Assembly: GCA_905250115.1 (NCBI GenBank)
Contig: CAJNOI010000146.1
Coordinates: forward strand, 103,089-167,088
Length of the DNA stretch: 64,000 bases
From: Adineta steineri
Taxonomy: Eukaryota > Rotifera > Eurotatoria > Adinetida > Adinetidae
Reading direction: 5' to 3'
A program made the position numbers and the translations under genes. Numbering within the stretch: position 1 is the stretch's first letter; each line of letters starts with the position of its first letter. The notes beneath the pieces are model-generated. The model ran no database searches. It saw nothing but the letters and a program-made list of their open reading frames with translations, and was not told the DNA's origin. Shown here one piece after another: positions 44,737-56,973 of this stretch.

Positions 44737-45138
44737 CAGTGTTGCCAACTCTTCCGGTTTTTCCAGAAAAATTCCGGATTTTTTCCGGCTGCCGGATTTT
44801 TCCGGATTTTAGATTATTTTTATTCAACTAAATTATGTTTATCTGTTAATACTCAAAAAAGAATTTTTATTTGACAACGACTTAGTGGCTTATACTTCTT
44901 ATATATTTAGTTTATTATATTCTGAATTTTGATGTTGGTTTTCTTTTGATATATTGAACTATGGGGTTTTTGAAATAATAAGCTGTATAATTGAGAACAA
45001 GATTTGGAGAAACTGATTTTAGCCGATAGAAATTAACTGTTAAAAACCTTTCCGGATTTAACAAAAAAAAGTTTCCGGAGTTTTCCGGATTTTCACATTA
45101 GAATTCCGGTTTTCTGACTATGACAGTTGGCATCACTG
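44737..45138. mobile_element. 402 bp hAT-type MITE with perfect 8 bp target duplication
   Basis: Termini CAGTGTTGCCAACT and AGTTGGCATCACTG are inverted repeats. The flanks GTGTGGAG (44729-44736 and 45139-45146) are identical 8 bp direct repeats. The interior has many TTCCGGATTTT subrepeats in both arms and no coding capacity. The target is a G-rich TGTGGG-like repeat, which the element splits. Confidence 0.9.
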
Positions 45139-46092
45139 GTGTGGAGGGTCATTCATTTATAAATGTTATATATAACCATTCAATATAGTCTTTGTGTCAT
45201 TCAACAGCATACTAGTGTTATACAAGTGATACGAAACAACTCATATTGGATAGTAAACCGTGTAGACAATAGTTTGATGTAGGTTAGAAGTACTGCTGAA
45301 AAAAATATAGCACTTTTTACATTTTTTCAATTTTAATAAACTACATAAATTGACGTGATCTCCCTTAGTTACAACTATTGTTAGCATTTTGATGAGATAA
45401 AAAAACAATATTTTTTTTCACCAACATTAATGTCAAAAGACGAATCGGGATGGTTATGAATAGATTCTTTTTTAATTATACTCTTTGATGTTACATTTGG
45501 AAATGAGTGCGTGATAATACAAAGATAGATTATATATATTCAAGCGTTAAGCAATAAGATAGATGTAATGAATTTTACAATTTACATCAATAGCACTATA
45601 CCAAATATTAAGTCAATCATGAAAAAAAAGTGGGACAAATATTCTAAAAAATTTGAGAGAATGTAACCAAAAGAAATAGATAGAAGAGAAACAGAAAGCG
45701 AAGTAGGACGCTCGTAAGCATTTTAAAACCAAAAAAAACAAAGAAGATAAGAGAAGGATTCTATCTGCTCTTTTCTTTGTGTAGAATTACTTTATTTCAA
45801 TAAATGATATCCATTTTAAGAGGAGCAATTTATATATTTCTAATAATTGTCGTTGTGATCCAAGAAGCAGATAAAATAAGAAAAATAATTATGAAAAATA
45901 ATGAGGTGTCTATAAAAATAGACATTATCTAAGCGTGTTCTGGAGATGCAACGATTTACTCTTAATTATTTTAGCTTTCTCAAGCGTGGAGAATGTACAT
46001 GTCGGATTGCATGAATGAAATATCTACATCCATTTCCATTTTATTCTTCTTTATTTCTCGTTTCATATTGATCATTTTTTTCACTTAGTACT

Positions 46093-47079
46093 ATGTCTTC
46101 TATTGCTGTTTCTCTTGCATCTATACAACAAAACATTATCCGCTATCTACTTCCTATACCACTGGTACTAGGTAACTTTGGTAATCTGCTGCTCATTGCC
46201 ATATTCTCTCAACGACATCATCGGTACAACTCTTGTTCACTGTACTTGATTGGCGCCGCAATCTTTAGTCTGGTAGGTATTAACTGGGGACTCATTACCA
46301 ATATTTATGCTGTTTATCGACCACCAGATCCGTTCGGTATGTCTCTGTTTCTTTGTCGCATACGAGGTTATATTCTACAAGCTTCAACACTTTTGTATAA
46401 AATCATGATTTTATTGGCATGTTTTGATCGTTTTGCACTGACTTCGCCTCGAACTATCATGCGTAAGTTCACAAAATCAAAGGCTGCGTTGAAAATAATT
46501 AGCGGTGCCACTCTTTTCGGTTTACTAATCTCAATACATCTACCAATTTTTGAGACCATCGAGAATAATCGATGCAGTACCTTTGGAATATATGGAATCT
46601 TTTTCAGTATTTATATGTTCTGTGTTTTTGAGCTCATTTTACCGATTTTTACAATAGTGTTCAGTTTTCTCATTCTGAAGAATTTAAAAGAGGTTCGGTC
46701 TCGTGTACAGCCTGTTTCTGGAAGAAACGATACTTCACAGAATGTTTTATCTAGGCGTGATGTAAACTTGATTAAGCTTGTGTTAGCTGAAGTTGTCATT
46801 GGTATGGTTCTCACTTCCATGACTCCAATAGATTTGCTCTACGGTATACTGACAAGTAATGTGCCCAACAAGAGTCCAGATCGAATCGCAATCGAATCGT
46901 TCATTGCTTTTCTCGCACTCATTGTCTTGTTTTATCTAAATTATTGCGCTACGTTCTACCTGTATGTCGCCATATCCAAACCCTTTCGTCAAGAAATTAA
47001 ACGATTTATCATGAAGTGTATCAGACAACCAGAACAAGAACAGGCAACTATTGTTTCTATTGCAATAGCTCAGAGATGA
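46093..47079 (+). CDS. Rhodopsin-like G-protein-coupled receptor
   Basis: 328 residues, single exon, seven hydrophobic segments. Helix 1 has GNFGNLLLI (the conserved Asn). A Cys precedes helix 3 (FLCRIRGYIL) and helix 3 ends LACFDRFALTS, a D-R-F variant of DRY. The second extracellular loop has a single Cys (NNRCSTFG). The third cytoplasmic loop is basic (VRSRVQPVSGRND...SRRDVNLIKL), and helix 7 lacks a classic NPxxY (NYCATFYLYVAIS) before KPFRQEIKRF. The pattern resembles the neuropeptide-type single-exon receptor expansion of bdelloids and the two-exon receptor at 56 kb. Ligand unknown. Confidence 0.82.
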   Translation: MSSIAVSLASIQQNIIRYLLPIPLVLGNFGNLLLIAIFSQRHHRYNSCSLYLIGAAIFSLVGINWGLITNIYAVYRPPDPFGMSLFLCRIRGYILQASTLLYKIMILLACFDRFALTSPRTIMRKFTKSKAALKIISGATLFGLLISIHLPIFETIENNRCSTFGIYGIFFSIYMFCVFELILPIFTIVFSFLILKNLKEVRSRVQPVSGRNDTSQNVLSRRDVNLIKLVLAEVVIGMVLTSMTPIDLLYGILTSNVPNKSPDRIAIESFIAFLALIVLFYLNYCATFYLYVAISKPFRQEIKRFIMKCIRQPEQEQATIVSIAIAQR

Positions 47080-47289
47080 AAAGTGAAACATATCTGGTCG
47101 TAAACATTTTACACTATTATAGTTGACTAAAGAAAACTCATATCGTTTGATGTTGTGATAGTCTTTGTTTGTCGTTTCATACATGACATTGTTTTCTATA
47201 GTTTGATGTCGTAAAAGCTTTTGTTTATAAATACATTCATAAAAACTATTTTTTCCACAGCATCGATATGGAAGGATAGACATAACATT

Positions 47290-47350
47290 TTGAGGGTGGA
47301 TATGAGTGCGTGCATGTGTATATTATTTTCTTATTGGATACATACCCTCA
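47290..47350. repeat. TGTGGG-like hairpin
   Basis: TTGAGGGTGGATATGAG ... GGATACATACCCTCAA; the outer eight bases pair perfectly. Confidence 0.65.
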
Positions 47351-48324
47351 ATATTTTTATGCAAATATATTATTAAAGCAACAAAATGATCTTTTTACGA
47401 AATAGTAAGAATTTCTTCGCATTGAAAAGGCTCATGGCGTATCAGATATGAAAAAAAATTCTATCCAACGTCAAAAGTTAAATACAGGCATGAAAATTTA
47501 TTAAGACGATCAATCTCTTATGTAAAAATGGATGAAGATGTAAGCATGTGAGTATAAAACAGCTACTCACAAATCTGTGTCGTAAACTATAGCATCTTAA
47601 CTATCACTCGAAAATACTCTATAATGCTTACTACCGGAAACTAACAAAACTACAGATCATTTATCTTCGTCAAGTATTGTTTTTAGTAAATATACTTTTT
47701 ACTGAAAAAAAAAGAATTCTGATTAAATTAATCATGCTTGTTGAAAACTGTTTAATAAAAGCAATCCATAATTACCAATAATCTTTTCAAAACGCTAATT
47801 CTAATAAATCTCCAATATTTAATTTACTTTCACAAACATATATTGAAAAATTCGAATGAATAAAAAGCTCTTCAATGTTTTCAAAATTTCATCTTTAGGT
47901 ATTTTATCTTTTGTGTAATACTCTTGTTTATGTCACAGAATCATCTACACCCATCGTTAATACTGCGAATCATAACATAGTTTTCTTTTCTTCTTCTCCT
48001 TATTTTCCCTCTCCTATATCAGTTTCTGTTGTTATACTAAGTACATATCCCACCAAAAACTTTATCTATTGTCGAGAAAAGCTTTTCTGAAAATTTCTTT
48101 TGGTCTTTTTCTTATCTGTAATCCATTTGAGTTTATTTTTGTTAAATTTATGACTTATTCCAAGAGACACGGTTGCATATTTTGAAAAACAATTGTCGGA
48201 GAGAATATCAAACTAAAACTAAACTGAAACCTAAACACAATAATTCGTTGAGTTGACATTGATCAAAGCAAATGATACGCAAGAAATGAAGTCATAAGTT
48301 CTGTGAGTTAATTCTGACAGTAGG

Positions 48325-48385
48325 ATGTCGGTGAGGATATGGGTGGGTAGATATAAAAATGAATATGATACTCATACCGACACTC
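48325..48385. repeat. TGTGGG-like hairpin
   Basis: GTCGGTGAGGATATGGGTGGG ... ATACTCATACCGACAC; imperfect inverted arms. Confidence 0.55.
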
Positions 48386-48598
48386 TATATCAGTACAATA
48401 AATACTATTATTTTTCAAGAACGAACACCAGCGTATAAGGATGTCTGGTAGTAGGGAATAAAATTAAAGTAGTATTGGTTTCGAATTTTTATAGAATAGA
48501 ATTGTATTAGTAATAGAAAAAAAACAGTTAATAAAGTGTTTCGAATCCTTTTCAGTGAGTGATTCGCAATCAAGCTGACCAATATGAAATGTATATAA

Positions 48599-50179
48599 TC
48601 AAAATCTTTGTTCGTAAAATGGATCAAGGTCGTAAGTGACGTGGGCATTTGGAAAAAGTTTCTTTATCGATTGTTTGTTCACTTTCTCTTTGAAGACGAG
48701 TCGCACTCGCTTTATTTGCTCACAAACATTTTGCACTTCGTTTCCATTCAGCTCTGGCAATTTTTCCACTTGTTCGAAAGCTTTTGTAAAATACAAGCGT
48801 GTCACATTAGGACATAAAAGGAAGAGGTTTTGTACCGTTTGAAGATCTTCCGAATGTACGACAAGAGTAGTCACCCTATCAAGTGGAATTACACTTTTTA
48901 CTCGCGGAGAGCAGTTCAATCGCCAGATTAGTATACGCATAAAAGGAAATGTTTCTTGAATCAGTTTTACCGTATTAGTGTCGATCGTGAATGAACAGTA
49001 TTGAAATTTCAGAGTCTGTACCTGCGGAAAGCAAAGTGCTTGTGGTGATGTAACGAATATTTTCGGAGTCTGAAGCCAAAAAACAGTTTTATTTATAGTA
49101 GATGACAGACAGCAAAAACGCTTTTCTTCACATCGAAGAACCGGTCGATGTGAGAATGCGTCGATATATGATTTCCAGTCAAAGTCTGCGGGCAATTGAA
49201 GCAGTTGATAATCTATGGAGAAATCGAAATTGATATGATTGTCGACACGATCCATTTGCTCAGGATCAATAATTGAATAGGCATAGACTTTCAGTTTGAT
49301 TATTTTTAACGATTTCGAACCCAATTGAAAGAGTTGACTTAGTAGATCAAAGTTGGCAATGTCGCCAGTAATCGAAATATAACGTAGATATGGTGGTGCT
49401 ACCACAATAATATTTGGAGTATCTTTCTTAGGTATGTATCGAGAGAGAACGACATGGTCCTGAACATCGCTATCAGCATCTGTTTCGGTTGATACACCCA
49501 CAAATTTGGCGTTCATGAAAATATCCGATTCTAGCTCAAGTCCATTAGATATAAGTCCAACTTTAATAGTTTCCAGATTTGGCAGACACGCAAGCAAAGC
49601 ATGTAGAAATGCTTCCTCCTGAACTATACAGTTTAAATGGCGAAGCTGACAATGTGAAGGTAGATCATGAATATTGAGTGCAAGACGACAATCGCTCACA
49701 TTTAGTGTATGTTCGGGAAATTGACCATTACCATTCAGCAGTAAATTTGTTATATTCGTGTTCAAACCTCCATCATAGGTCGATAGAGTAAGTGTGCCAA
49801 CATGTACGTCTGCCACTGTTTGAAAATGTGCTACAAAACAATTAAGATAGTATTCTGTTTCGTAATCATAAATAATAGTGAGCGCATCGAGCTTAGGCAT
49901 TATATATAAAATATTCTCGGCGAATTCAATATCAATGACAACACGTTTGACGTATTGTTGAACGATGGTACGATATTGATTGATCCAAACAAGTGGTTCG
50001 GCAGCGGTTATTTTTAAATTCATCAAAGAAATACGGAATGCAAAAAGCTGCTGAAGACGATAATTAGGTAAATCGCCGAAAGATTCGATCAGATCAGCAG
50101 CTGACAGATATTTGAAAATATGAGAAATAAGTTCATTTGGTAATGAAAGAAACTGATTTAGAATGTGACTCGACGACAT
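48599..50179 (-). CDS. F-box protein with leucine-rich C-terminal region
   Basis: 526 residues, single exon. The F-box is at residues 9-48 (FLSLPNELISHIFKYLSAADLIESFGDL), the segment that binds Skp1 in SCF ubiquitin ligases. The rest shows irregular leucine-rich spacing (LRHLNCIVQEEAFLHALLACLPNLETIKVG; VQTLKFQYCSF; VTRLYF) expected to bind substrates. A second F-box gene of the same design lies 2.7 kb away on the same strand, so they are likely tandem paralogues. Substrate unknown. Confidence 0.82.
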   Translation of the reverse strand: MSSSHILNQFLSLPNELISHIFKYLSAADLIESFGDLPNYRLQQLFAFRISLMNLKITAAEPLVWINQYRTIVQQYVKRVVIDIEFAENILYIMPKLDALTIIYDYETEYYLNCFVAHFQTVADVHVGTLTLSTYDGGLNTNITNLLLNGNGQFPEHTLNVSDCRLALNIHDLPSHCQLRHLNCIVQEEAFLHALLACLPNLETIKVGLISNGLELESDIFMNAKFVGVSTETDADSDVQDHVVLSRYIPKKDTPNIIVVAPPYLRYISITGDIANFDLLSQLFQLGSKSLKIIKLKVYAYSIIDPEQMDRVDNHINFDFSIDYQLLQLPADFDWKSYIDAFSHRPVLRCEEKRFCCLSSTINKTVFWLQTPKIFVTSPQALCFPQVQTLKFQYCSFTIDTNTVKLIQETFPFMRILIWRLNCSPRVKSVIPLDRVTTLVVHSEDLQTVQNLFLLCPNVTRLYFTKAFEQVEKLPELNGNEVQNVCEQIKRVRLVFKEKVNKQSIKKLFPNAHVTYDLDPFYEQRF

Positions 50180-50227
50180 AAGTTGAAATAGTCTTTCTAA
50201 AAGAACAAAAGAGTTTATTTTACAAAG

Positions 50228-50332
50228 AGTGTAGGTGAATGTGGATTTAGATGTGAGTAGGTGCGTGGGTAAGTGTTCTCTCTTTATCTATATTTATGTT
50301 CACCCACACCCACTCTCACACCCACATCCTCG
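50228..50332. repeat. Long TGTGGG-like hairpin
   Basis: GAGTGTAGGTGAATGTGGATTTAGATGTGAGTAGGTGCGTGGG, a loop of about 28 bases, then CACCCACACCCACTCTCACACCCACATCC. The arms are about 35 bp. Confidence 0.7.
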
Positions 50333-51010
50333 AGGACAAGAACATAAGACGAGTAATACGTACTGATTTTGCTTATTCGTAAAACACTTTTTATTCTATC
50401 TTTTCACGTATATGTTGCTAGTGACTGCTCCCGACGAAGTGAAGAAATGCGTAGAAGACAATCGATTCACGAGTTATATGCAAACTTGACTGGAGTTTTT
50501 ATTATAATGATGTTGAAACAGTGGCAAACAAAATGAATAGTCGACGTTGATAAGAGCTTTTTATTTGCTTTTGAATTGATGATAATATTATTCACGTTGA
50601 AAGGATTTCTTCTCTGTTTGACAAAGATAAGAACAAATCTTCAAATATACGTTTGAGATCATACTACATTATAGAAAGAAGCGAAAAAAAAAGATTGATT
50701 CTCTCTTTTTCTGTTTTGCAATAGCAAATAGTGCCTTTCTTTATCCATGAGATCTGGAAAAAAGAAGCAAACTTGCATAGTTCTTGCCACAAAATTATAT
50801 CGAAAATAAGTGAGATGGTGGTCTCCAGTGCACAAATCGCGATTCATATTTCACTTATTACTTTCAAAGGGGAGTGACCGTAGATTAGACATACAGCAAA
50901 TTTGAATTCCATCCAAGCAGACATGCACCGAAAAAAACGCGTTAAATTATTTAACGACGTTAAAACTTCTTATAGCTTTAAAAGCTTTAAAACATGTTAC
51001 ATTCTTTAAT

Positions 51011-51084
51011 GAGTTTGTGTGGGTGTAGTTGTGTGCGCATTATGTCTGTGATACCCACATCCACATTCATACCCACCCGCCCCC
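51011..51084. repeat. TGTGGG-like hairpin
   Basis: GAGTTTGTGTGGGTGTAG ... GATACCCACATCCACATTCATACCCACCCGCCCC. Confidence 0.6.
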
Positions 51085-52892
51085 TGTTGGGTTCCATAGA
51101 TTCTGTAGTGAAATTTGGATACTGTGTATCAGTCAATATTTGCAACCAGTTGTATGATTTATTGACTTCTTCTATAAATAAAAAAAAACATAAATTATCA
51201 GACGTTTTTATTTAGAAAATAAAAATAATTTCTTTTGAAAAGAAAAAAGACAAAATGAAATTTTTCTAAAAACTATCTTGATAGAAAAAAGTTTATATAA
51301 AATAAAATAAATTAATAAAGATTTAAAATATTTCATTTAGAAATAAATTTTATCTTTTACTTTTTCTTATCAAACATATTCCAAATAGAATAAAATCTTG
51401 TTAAGTGATAATAAAGAATGTCTCGAAAGTTTATATTTTTATTCTATTTAATGAAATTTATCAATATGAACGTATGAATTTGATGATGGTGATTAATATA
51501 CTAGAAATATCAAAGAATAAAGAAAAAAAAATAGTAAACAAAATTGAATTAAAATCGAAATAAACAATATGAAAAAGATTTCTAAAATAATCACATAAAC
51601 TTTTACGAACTCAAATTAAATATAATTTATTCACGTGTTTATCATAAAATGTCAATGCATATTTTTATTTATGAAGTTATCAGTATATAATCATAATAAA
51701 ATCGATTGTTTCTCATTTATTGATAATTTTTTTTTACATTTGGAAAGAATATTTTTAATCATCATTGATTTTATTATTATTATTATTTTTAATAGAAAAA
51801 GAAAAACCAAAGAGATTTGTCTCCTTCATTCTTTGTATATTAAATATAGAACTTAATGTGATTTAAAGAATCTCAAAAAATAAAATTATTTTATAGAGAT
51901 TTTTAGTGTATGACATGATATTTAATAAACAACTCAAGGATGGCATTTGTACCTGAAAGTTTATTCAACAATACAACTATCTTGAAATCTTCAAGTCAAA
52001 ACAAAATTTTCTTCTAAAGATATTCCAGTTTTGAAAAAAATGAATATTACAAATATCTCACCAAGGAAATATTGTTTAGAGTTGATTATTTCAGAATATT
52101 TTTACTATCATGATTAAATCCAATCTTTTGAAAATATGTCTATTTCGCTAGCTTTTATTGACTACACACATTCGAACTTACAAATAATTGAAAATACTTA
52201 TTTCTAAATTGTTTATTTAAATGATAAGATATAATATTTATCTTCTAATACATTTCATTTTCAACATGAGCAGAAAAATAAAACATTACATTTGCTAATA
52301 GTCACAAAATCTTTTATATAGTATATTATTTATTTATTTTCTATTTTGTGACTAATAATCTATTCAATAAAAAGAACAAAGAATTCAAATGATAAATTAT
52401 TATTGTATTCATTACAAAATCTCATTTTTTTGTCTAATTTATCAAGCACTATAATATAAAATATCTAAAGGAATAAAATTCTAACAATGTGTTTTTTATT
52501 AATTATTTAATTTTTCTTAGAATAATTAACAAATTTGAAAATAATTTAATTTTTTATCCATATTAATATTGTTGTTATTGATTTAATTAATGAATAAATC
52601 AATAATATTCTCAATTGCTTCTTTTTTTCTTCATCATTATTTTTCCTTCAGAAATAATTTCTTTAAAACTTATTTTTTGATAAAATAACTGAAATTCGAT
52701 TAATAAATGCTTGTGAATCTTGTTGAATAGAAATATTTGTTGGATTATTTAATTTTTCTGTAATTTCGGCTCACATTCGCACTCACATCCACACCCATAA
52801 ATTAGTTGAAGAAAACAAGGATCATGATCGATAAGGCGTCAGCATCTGCCAATAGATTGTCAAAAATGAAAAACTATGAAAGCGATTCTGTC

Positions 52893-54641
52893 TTAATAGT
52901 TCCACATTTTCAAAACGATTTTATCTCCGTAACTGTCTGTATAGCTGATCGAACATTTTGTCGGCAGATGGTTTTCTATCCACTTGATTAACTCAGATTC
53001 CGCTGGCCAATACATCTCATTCTCTTCGTAGTTGATATGAACACTCATTGTTCGAAGATTGGTCATTATGTTTACAAGATTCACTACACTTTCTCGAGAT
53101 TCAACGAAAAGCTGAAGGACTTCACATTGTTGTCCTAATGATGACATGGCAAATGTAGTACATTCTTCATCATCAAAATAATACGGAGAAGAATATAATG
53201 TTGAATCAAACTGAAGATGACGAACGGATGCACTTTTAAGTTTGGATAGTCCTGTTAACTCTGACTTATCCGCGTTGTCGACGATTAGCTTATAGAGACG
53301 AGGTGCTCGATCAAACAGAACCTGAAGGTCAGATTCCGAGTCTTTCTCATGTATTGATATGCGCAATGAAGTCAAGTGATCGAATGTTGGAATGATCTTC
53401 CAGATATTGTCGGGTAAAGGTAGTGAAATTTGGAGATAATGAATATTGGGAAAGTAAGCATGAGGTATATTAAGCTGTTCGTTTACCGACTCCATGCAAT
53501 CGAGATTATGTACACGATTAAATAAACAATACTTTTCGTCGTCAGAGCAAGTCCATTTGGATCGTCTCAAACCGTTAGCTATGCCAGTAAATAGTCTGAA
53601 GGCATACGGTAAGGTGTAAAGATATCCAAAAGTGCGTGATCCAGCGATTGGATTCCAATCACACCGAACATACCAGTGATGTTCATCAAGCCAAAACTGC
53701 GTTCGAAATGTATTGAGTAGTTCATCGATTTCTTCTTCTATGATTGTATCATAGAGCGGTGCTATAAACATTTTGAATTGAAGTAGTTTGAGCTTTGGTA
53801 AGTGATCGATAATAATCTGTTTCCACTCATGCCCAGTCAAGTAGTGATCTTGCATATCAATTGTTAAATGACACAAATTAGGCAAATTCTGAAAAAGCTT
53901 GTGCAATGCACGTAATTCACCACAGAAATCGAGTTTTAAAGTCACGATTGATGTCACAACAACTGGAAATTTTTCATACTCATTTTTCAAATTAATATTC
54001 ATAGAAAGAACTTGAAGGTTAGGTGCCTTTTGATATAGATCAGCTATATCACGCAATGAATGTGGATTATCATTCTGAATGCATAAAGATTCAAGAGTTA
54101 ATGAGATCGTCTTTAAGTGACTGAAAATAGCATCAGATATATTATAAATCTCCAGATTTAGATACGTAAGTTTTGGTAGATTTCAGATTTGATTAAACAA
54201 GTAGGGTGTCATTGACTTTTCTTCCGAATCATAACATCGGCTGATGTTGAGATAAATCAGATGGATGAGACGATGAGTTTGATTTAGAGTTGTGATTATG
54301 TCTTTACAATGAGCATCACATATCGAAAGCAGCCTTAAGTTAATGAATTGATCGAAAGTAAACTCCGTTAAGAAGATAAATATACCTGGAGTTTCAATAC
54401 GATCACCAAGACGAAGTGAAACTATACGATCGACGATCGATACACGACGGTTTCGAAAAAGGGTGTCGAAATCTTGTGAGGATATGCGTCGTAAATCGAG
54501 ATAATACGCTCGGAAATGTTCGTAAAGTAACGTGTTAAAGCGAGAGTTGAGACCATCAAAGGCACGAAGTAGATCAAAAACGTCGAAATATTCGAAAACT
54601 TCAAGTAAAAGTTCGTTGGCTAGTGATTCAAATCGTAACAT
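52893..54641 (-). pseudogene. F-box/leucine-rich protein interrupted by one in-frame stop
   Basis: From the ATG at 54641 an F-box (FESLANELLLEVFEYFDVFDLLRAF) opens a frame that meets a single TGA at 54185-54183 (codon 153). It then continues in exactly the same frame for 430 more codons with normal leucine-rich content (NLPKLTYLNLEIYNISDAIF, LQVLSMNINL, CHLTIDMQ). No shift or splice pair is needed. A nonsense mutation, a sequencing error or an unusual allele are possible. If real, the product is an F-box without its substrate-binding part. The open frame continues upstream to an ATG at 54881, but that extension has low-complexity basic sequence. Confidence 0.75.
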
Positions 54642-55899
54642 TCTTCGTTTGCTTCTCGTATATTTCTTTCTTACTCGCAACAAATGTACGTTGCTACGTA
54701 TTGTGTTGCAATTTCTTTTCTTTACACAGCTTCTTTTCACTCTTTTTTTTTGTTTATTTTCACAAGAGTAGCGCAGCCTTGCACAAAAAGAAAGAAACAG
54801 CAGAACAAAAATAACATATTTACCTATTTCTCTGCTAAGAAACAAAATGATACAGTCACGACAAGCAGCTATGATCATCATGACGTCAATTGGAAATCTA
54901 TTTCAAAGACCTTTCTTAAAGTTCGAAGAGAAAATGATACTACTAATGTTTTCATTTACTTGTTTGAAACGTACTAACTTTCAGAGTAATAAGCTGTTTA
55001 CCTTTCCTTCTTCATTACTCTTCGTATCGTTTTCGTTATACTGTGTTTATCTTATCGCGTCTGTTTATCAACATCAACGTGAAATGTGTAAGAATATATG
55101 TTCATAAAACATACACTTAATTCGTGTTTCCTATAGTATGTGTATTCCTGGATTTTTGAATCATAGAAGTGAGTAATGAATGAGGACACGCAATATTGAA
55201 TTAATAAAGACTAGTAACACTTGTAATATAAAGGATTCTATGACAAATACTGAGATCTCAAACTTACGCTTTACTTTACTTGTGCATTTTGGCTACTGAA
55301 TCAATCAGAGTCATGGATCGAGAGAAGAATTTAAAATTAAAATAGCCTGCAAATCTCAAAAACAAAATTCTAAATCTGTTGTTTCCTCCTTAATTTTCAG
55401 CCGTAATACACAATGTATTTCCTAAACTGAAAGGATAGGTTCTGTCAGGCGGTAAATAATTCATTTGTCTGCTAGTCTGTCTTTTCACAATTTGAGAGTC
55501 ACCGGTTTTATTCTTCGGTTCCAAATCATTTCTCTCTTTGATGATTATGTGTACGCCTTTTTGTTCCCCTATAGTCAAGAGATTTCATCTCATGATCCGA
55601 TTAGTCATAGCTACTCTCCAAACAACTTTTCTTTTTTACCTAAGACTACGAGACAGATCAATGTATCAAACAGATACGGATCACATCCAGAAAATAAATC
55701 CTACGACGAACCTCAAACATGTTCTGAATCTACAGTGTAGTTTGAGTGTTATCTTGTTGTTTTATATTTTCTCAAATGCTTAAAAACTTTAATATTATTT
55801 CATTGATTTATCAACTGAACTACTGTATGTGCTATTCTGTTTATTTTATTGAAGAATGCATTAAACAATAATATAATTGTCAGTTATTACTGATTCCGG
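54642..55899. other. Intergenic region
   Basis: Open frames of 60-97 codons overlap one another here without domain features; none is called. Confidence 0.4.
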
Positions 55900-56973
55900 T
55901 CACTGAATCATGGTAGCATCACGACGAAAAGTAATTGTTTGTCCATCAGATTGAATGTGTTTGTTTATTTTTAACAATTGTTTAATTTTTCGTCGAAATC
56001 CAACATTTGAAATAAGCGATACATAGAAACTCGTTGCAAAAAATACGTAATTAAGTAAATGAATCAGCTCAATGAATACGTTTTCCCAAGCGATTTGTAA
56101 CGGTGTTTTGTACCATGTTTGTGTTATATTTGAATATGTCAATTGAACTGCATATGGAAAATATGTAATAACAGCAATTATTGATTCTGTTACTAACATC
56201 TTAGTTAATTGTGCATCCATATCCTTCAGCATTGAATTTTTTTGACTGATGTTTGCAGATATACTATTCATAGGTACAACTCTTCGATTGGCAATGTCTC
56301 GCACACTTTTGATCAATAGATAAGCCAATATAGCCATTACAACAGTCGAAGAAAGTGAGGAAAATATCACTTGAAAATAATTATCATAGTCGTTATAGAA
56401 ACCGTCGGGAGGACCACATACACCATTCTTTATTCTGTATAAAATGAGTCGATGACCAATGAGTAATAACCAAAATAAAGGAATTAAGATGATCATTTTA
56501 TATGCTACAGAAACACGATTACTCCATTGTCGATATGCTTAAAATAGAACAAATTTATTACAATACAAGGTTTCAATTATTATCTAATCGTACTTACTAT
56601 TAGATCGTTGTACAGATAGAAGTCGATCAATAATTGCAAATGAAAACAAACTAAATGAAACTATATTACCCCAAAAAGTACTAAATTGACGAAGTTTGCA
56701 GATAACAAGGTAACGATTCATTACTGGAATTCGAAAGCCATTTTGCAGTATGCGTGTTAATAATACGAAATTGAAATAATGACAATCAGCGACTGCTACT
56801 GAGAATAAATATACTGCATAAGATTGTTTTCGAAATGCTCGAGAACGATATACCAACATATTACCAATACAACCGAAATTACCCATAATCCAAAGAAATG
56901 AACCAAAGAAAATATTCAATTGATAAGGTGCAATTAAAAGAGAAGCACTAATAACACTAGTGGTATTATTCAT
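55900..56973 (-). CDS. Rhodopsin-like G-protein-coupled receptor, two exons
   Basis: Exon 1 (56973-56598) and exon 2 (56537-55900) join in phase 1 over a 60 bp intron (AATA/GTAAGT ... TTTTAAG/C), giving 337 residues with seven hydrophobic segments. Exon 1 holds helix 1 (GNFGCIGNMLVYRS), helix 2 with the conserved acidic residue (SVAVADCHYF), the Cys before helix 3 (LVICKLRQF) and AIIDRLLSV, a D-R-L variant of DRY. Exon 2 supplies helices 4-7, with a loop Cys (NGVCGPPDG) and a helix 7 ending FYVSLISNVGFRRKIKQLL. It resembles the receptor at 46 kb in size and loop plan. Ligand unknown. Confidence 0.85.

Larger units (their letters stand above)
44150..46092. other. Intergenic region with repeats
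   Basis: No gene. It contains a 70 bp tandem repeat (44253-44400), a hAT-type element (44737-45138) and unstructured AT-rich sequence from 45.2 to 46.1 kb. Confidence 0.45.
47080..48598. other. Intergenic region
   Basis: No gene. Two G-rich hairpins (47290-47350; 48325-48385) lie near the ends of the flanking genes. Confidence 0.45.
50180..52892. other. Intergenic region with an extremely AT-rich tract
   Basis: Two G-rich hairpins (50228-50332, 51011-51084) are followed by about 1.6 kb (51.15-52.75 kb) of A/T runs with almost no G/C and no gene. A C-rich arm (52769-52800) closes the tract. Confidence 0.5.

Noticed and set aside
44659..44874. 71-codon frame near 44.7 kb
   Set aside because: It runs through the terminus of the hAT-type element and repeats FFRFF from TTCCGG units.
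47290..47350. Transcription terminator hairpin after the receptor gene
   Set aside because: It belongs to the dispersed G-rich hairpin family found also far from genes; intrinsic terminators are not expected here.
54642..54881. N-terminal extension of the F-box protein to the ATG at 54881
   Set aside because: The added 80 residues are basic and low in complexity with no domain; the F-box start at 54641 fits the paralogue better.
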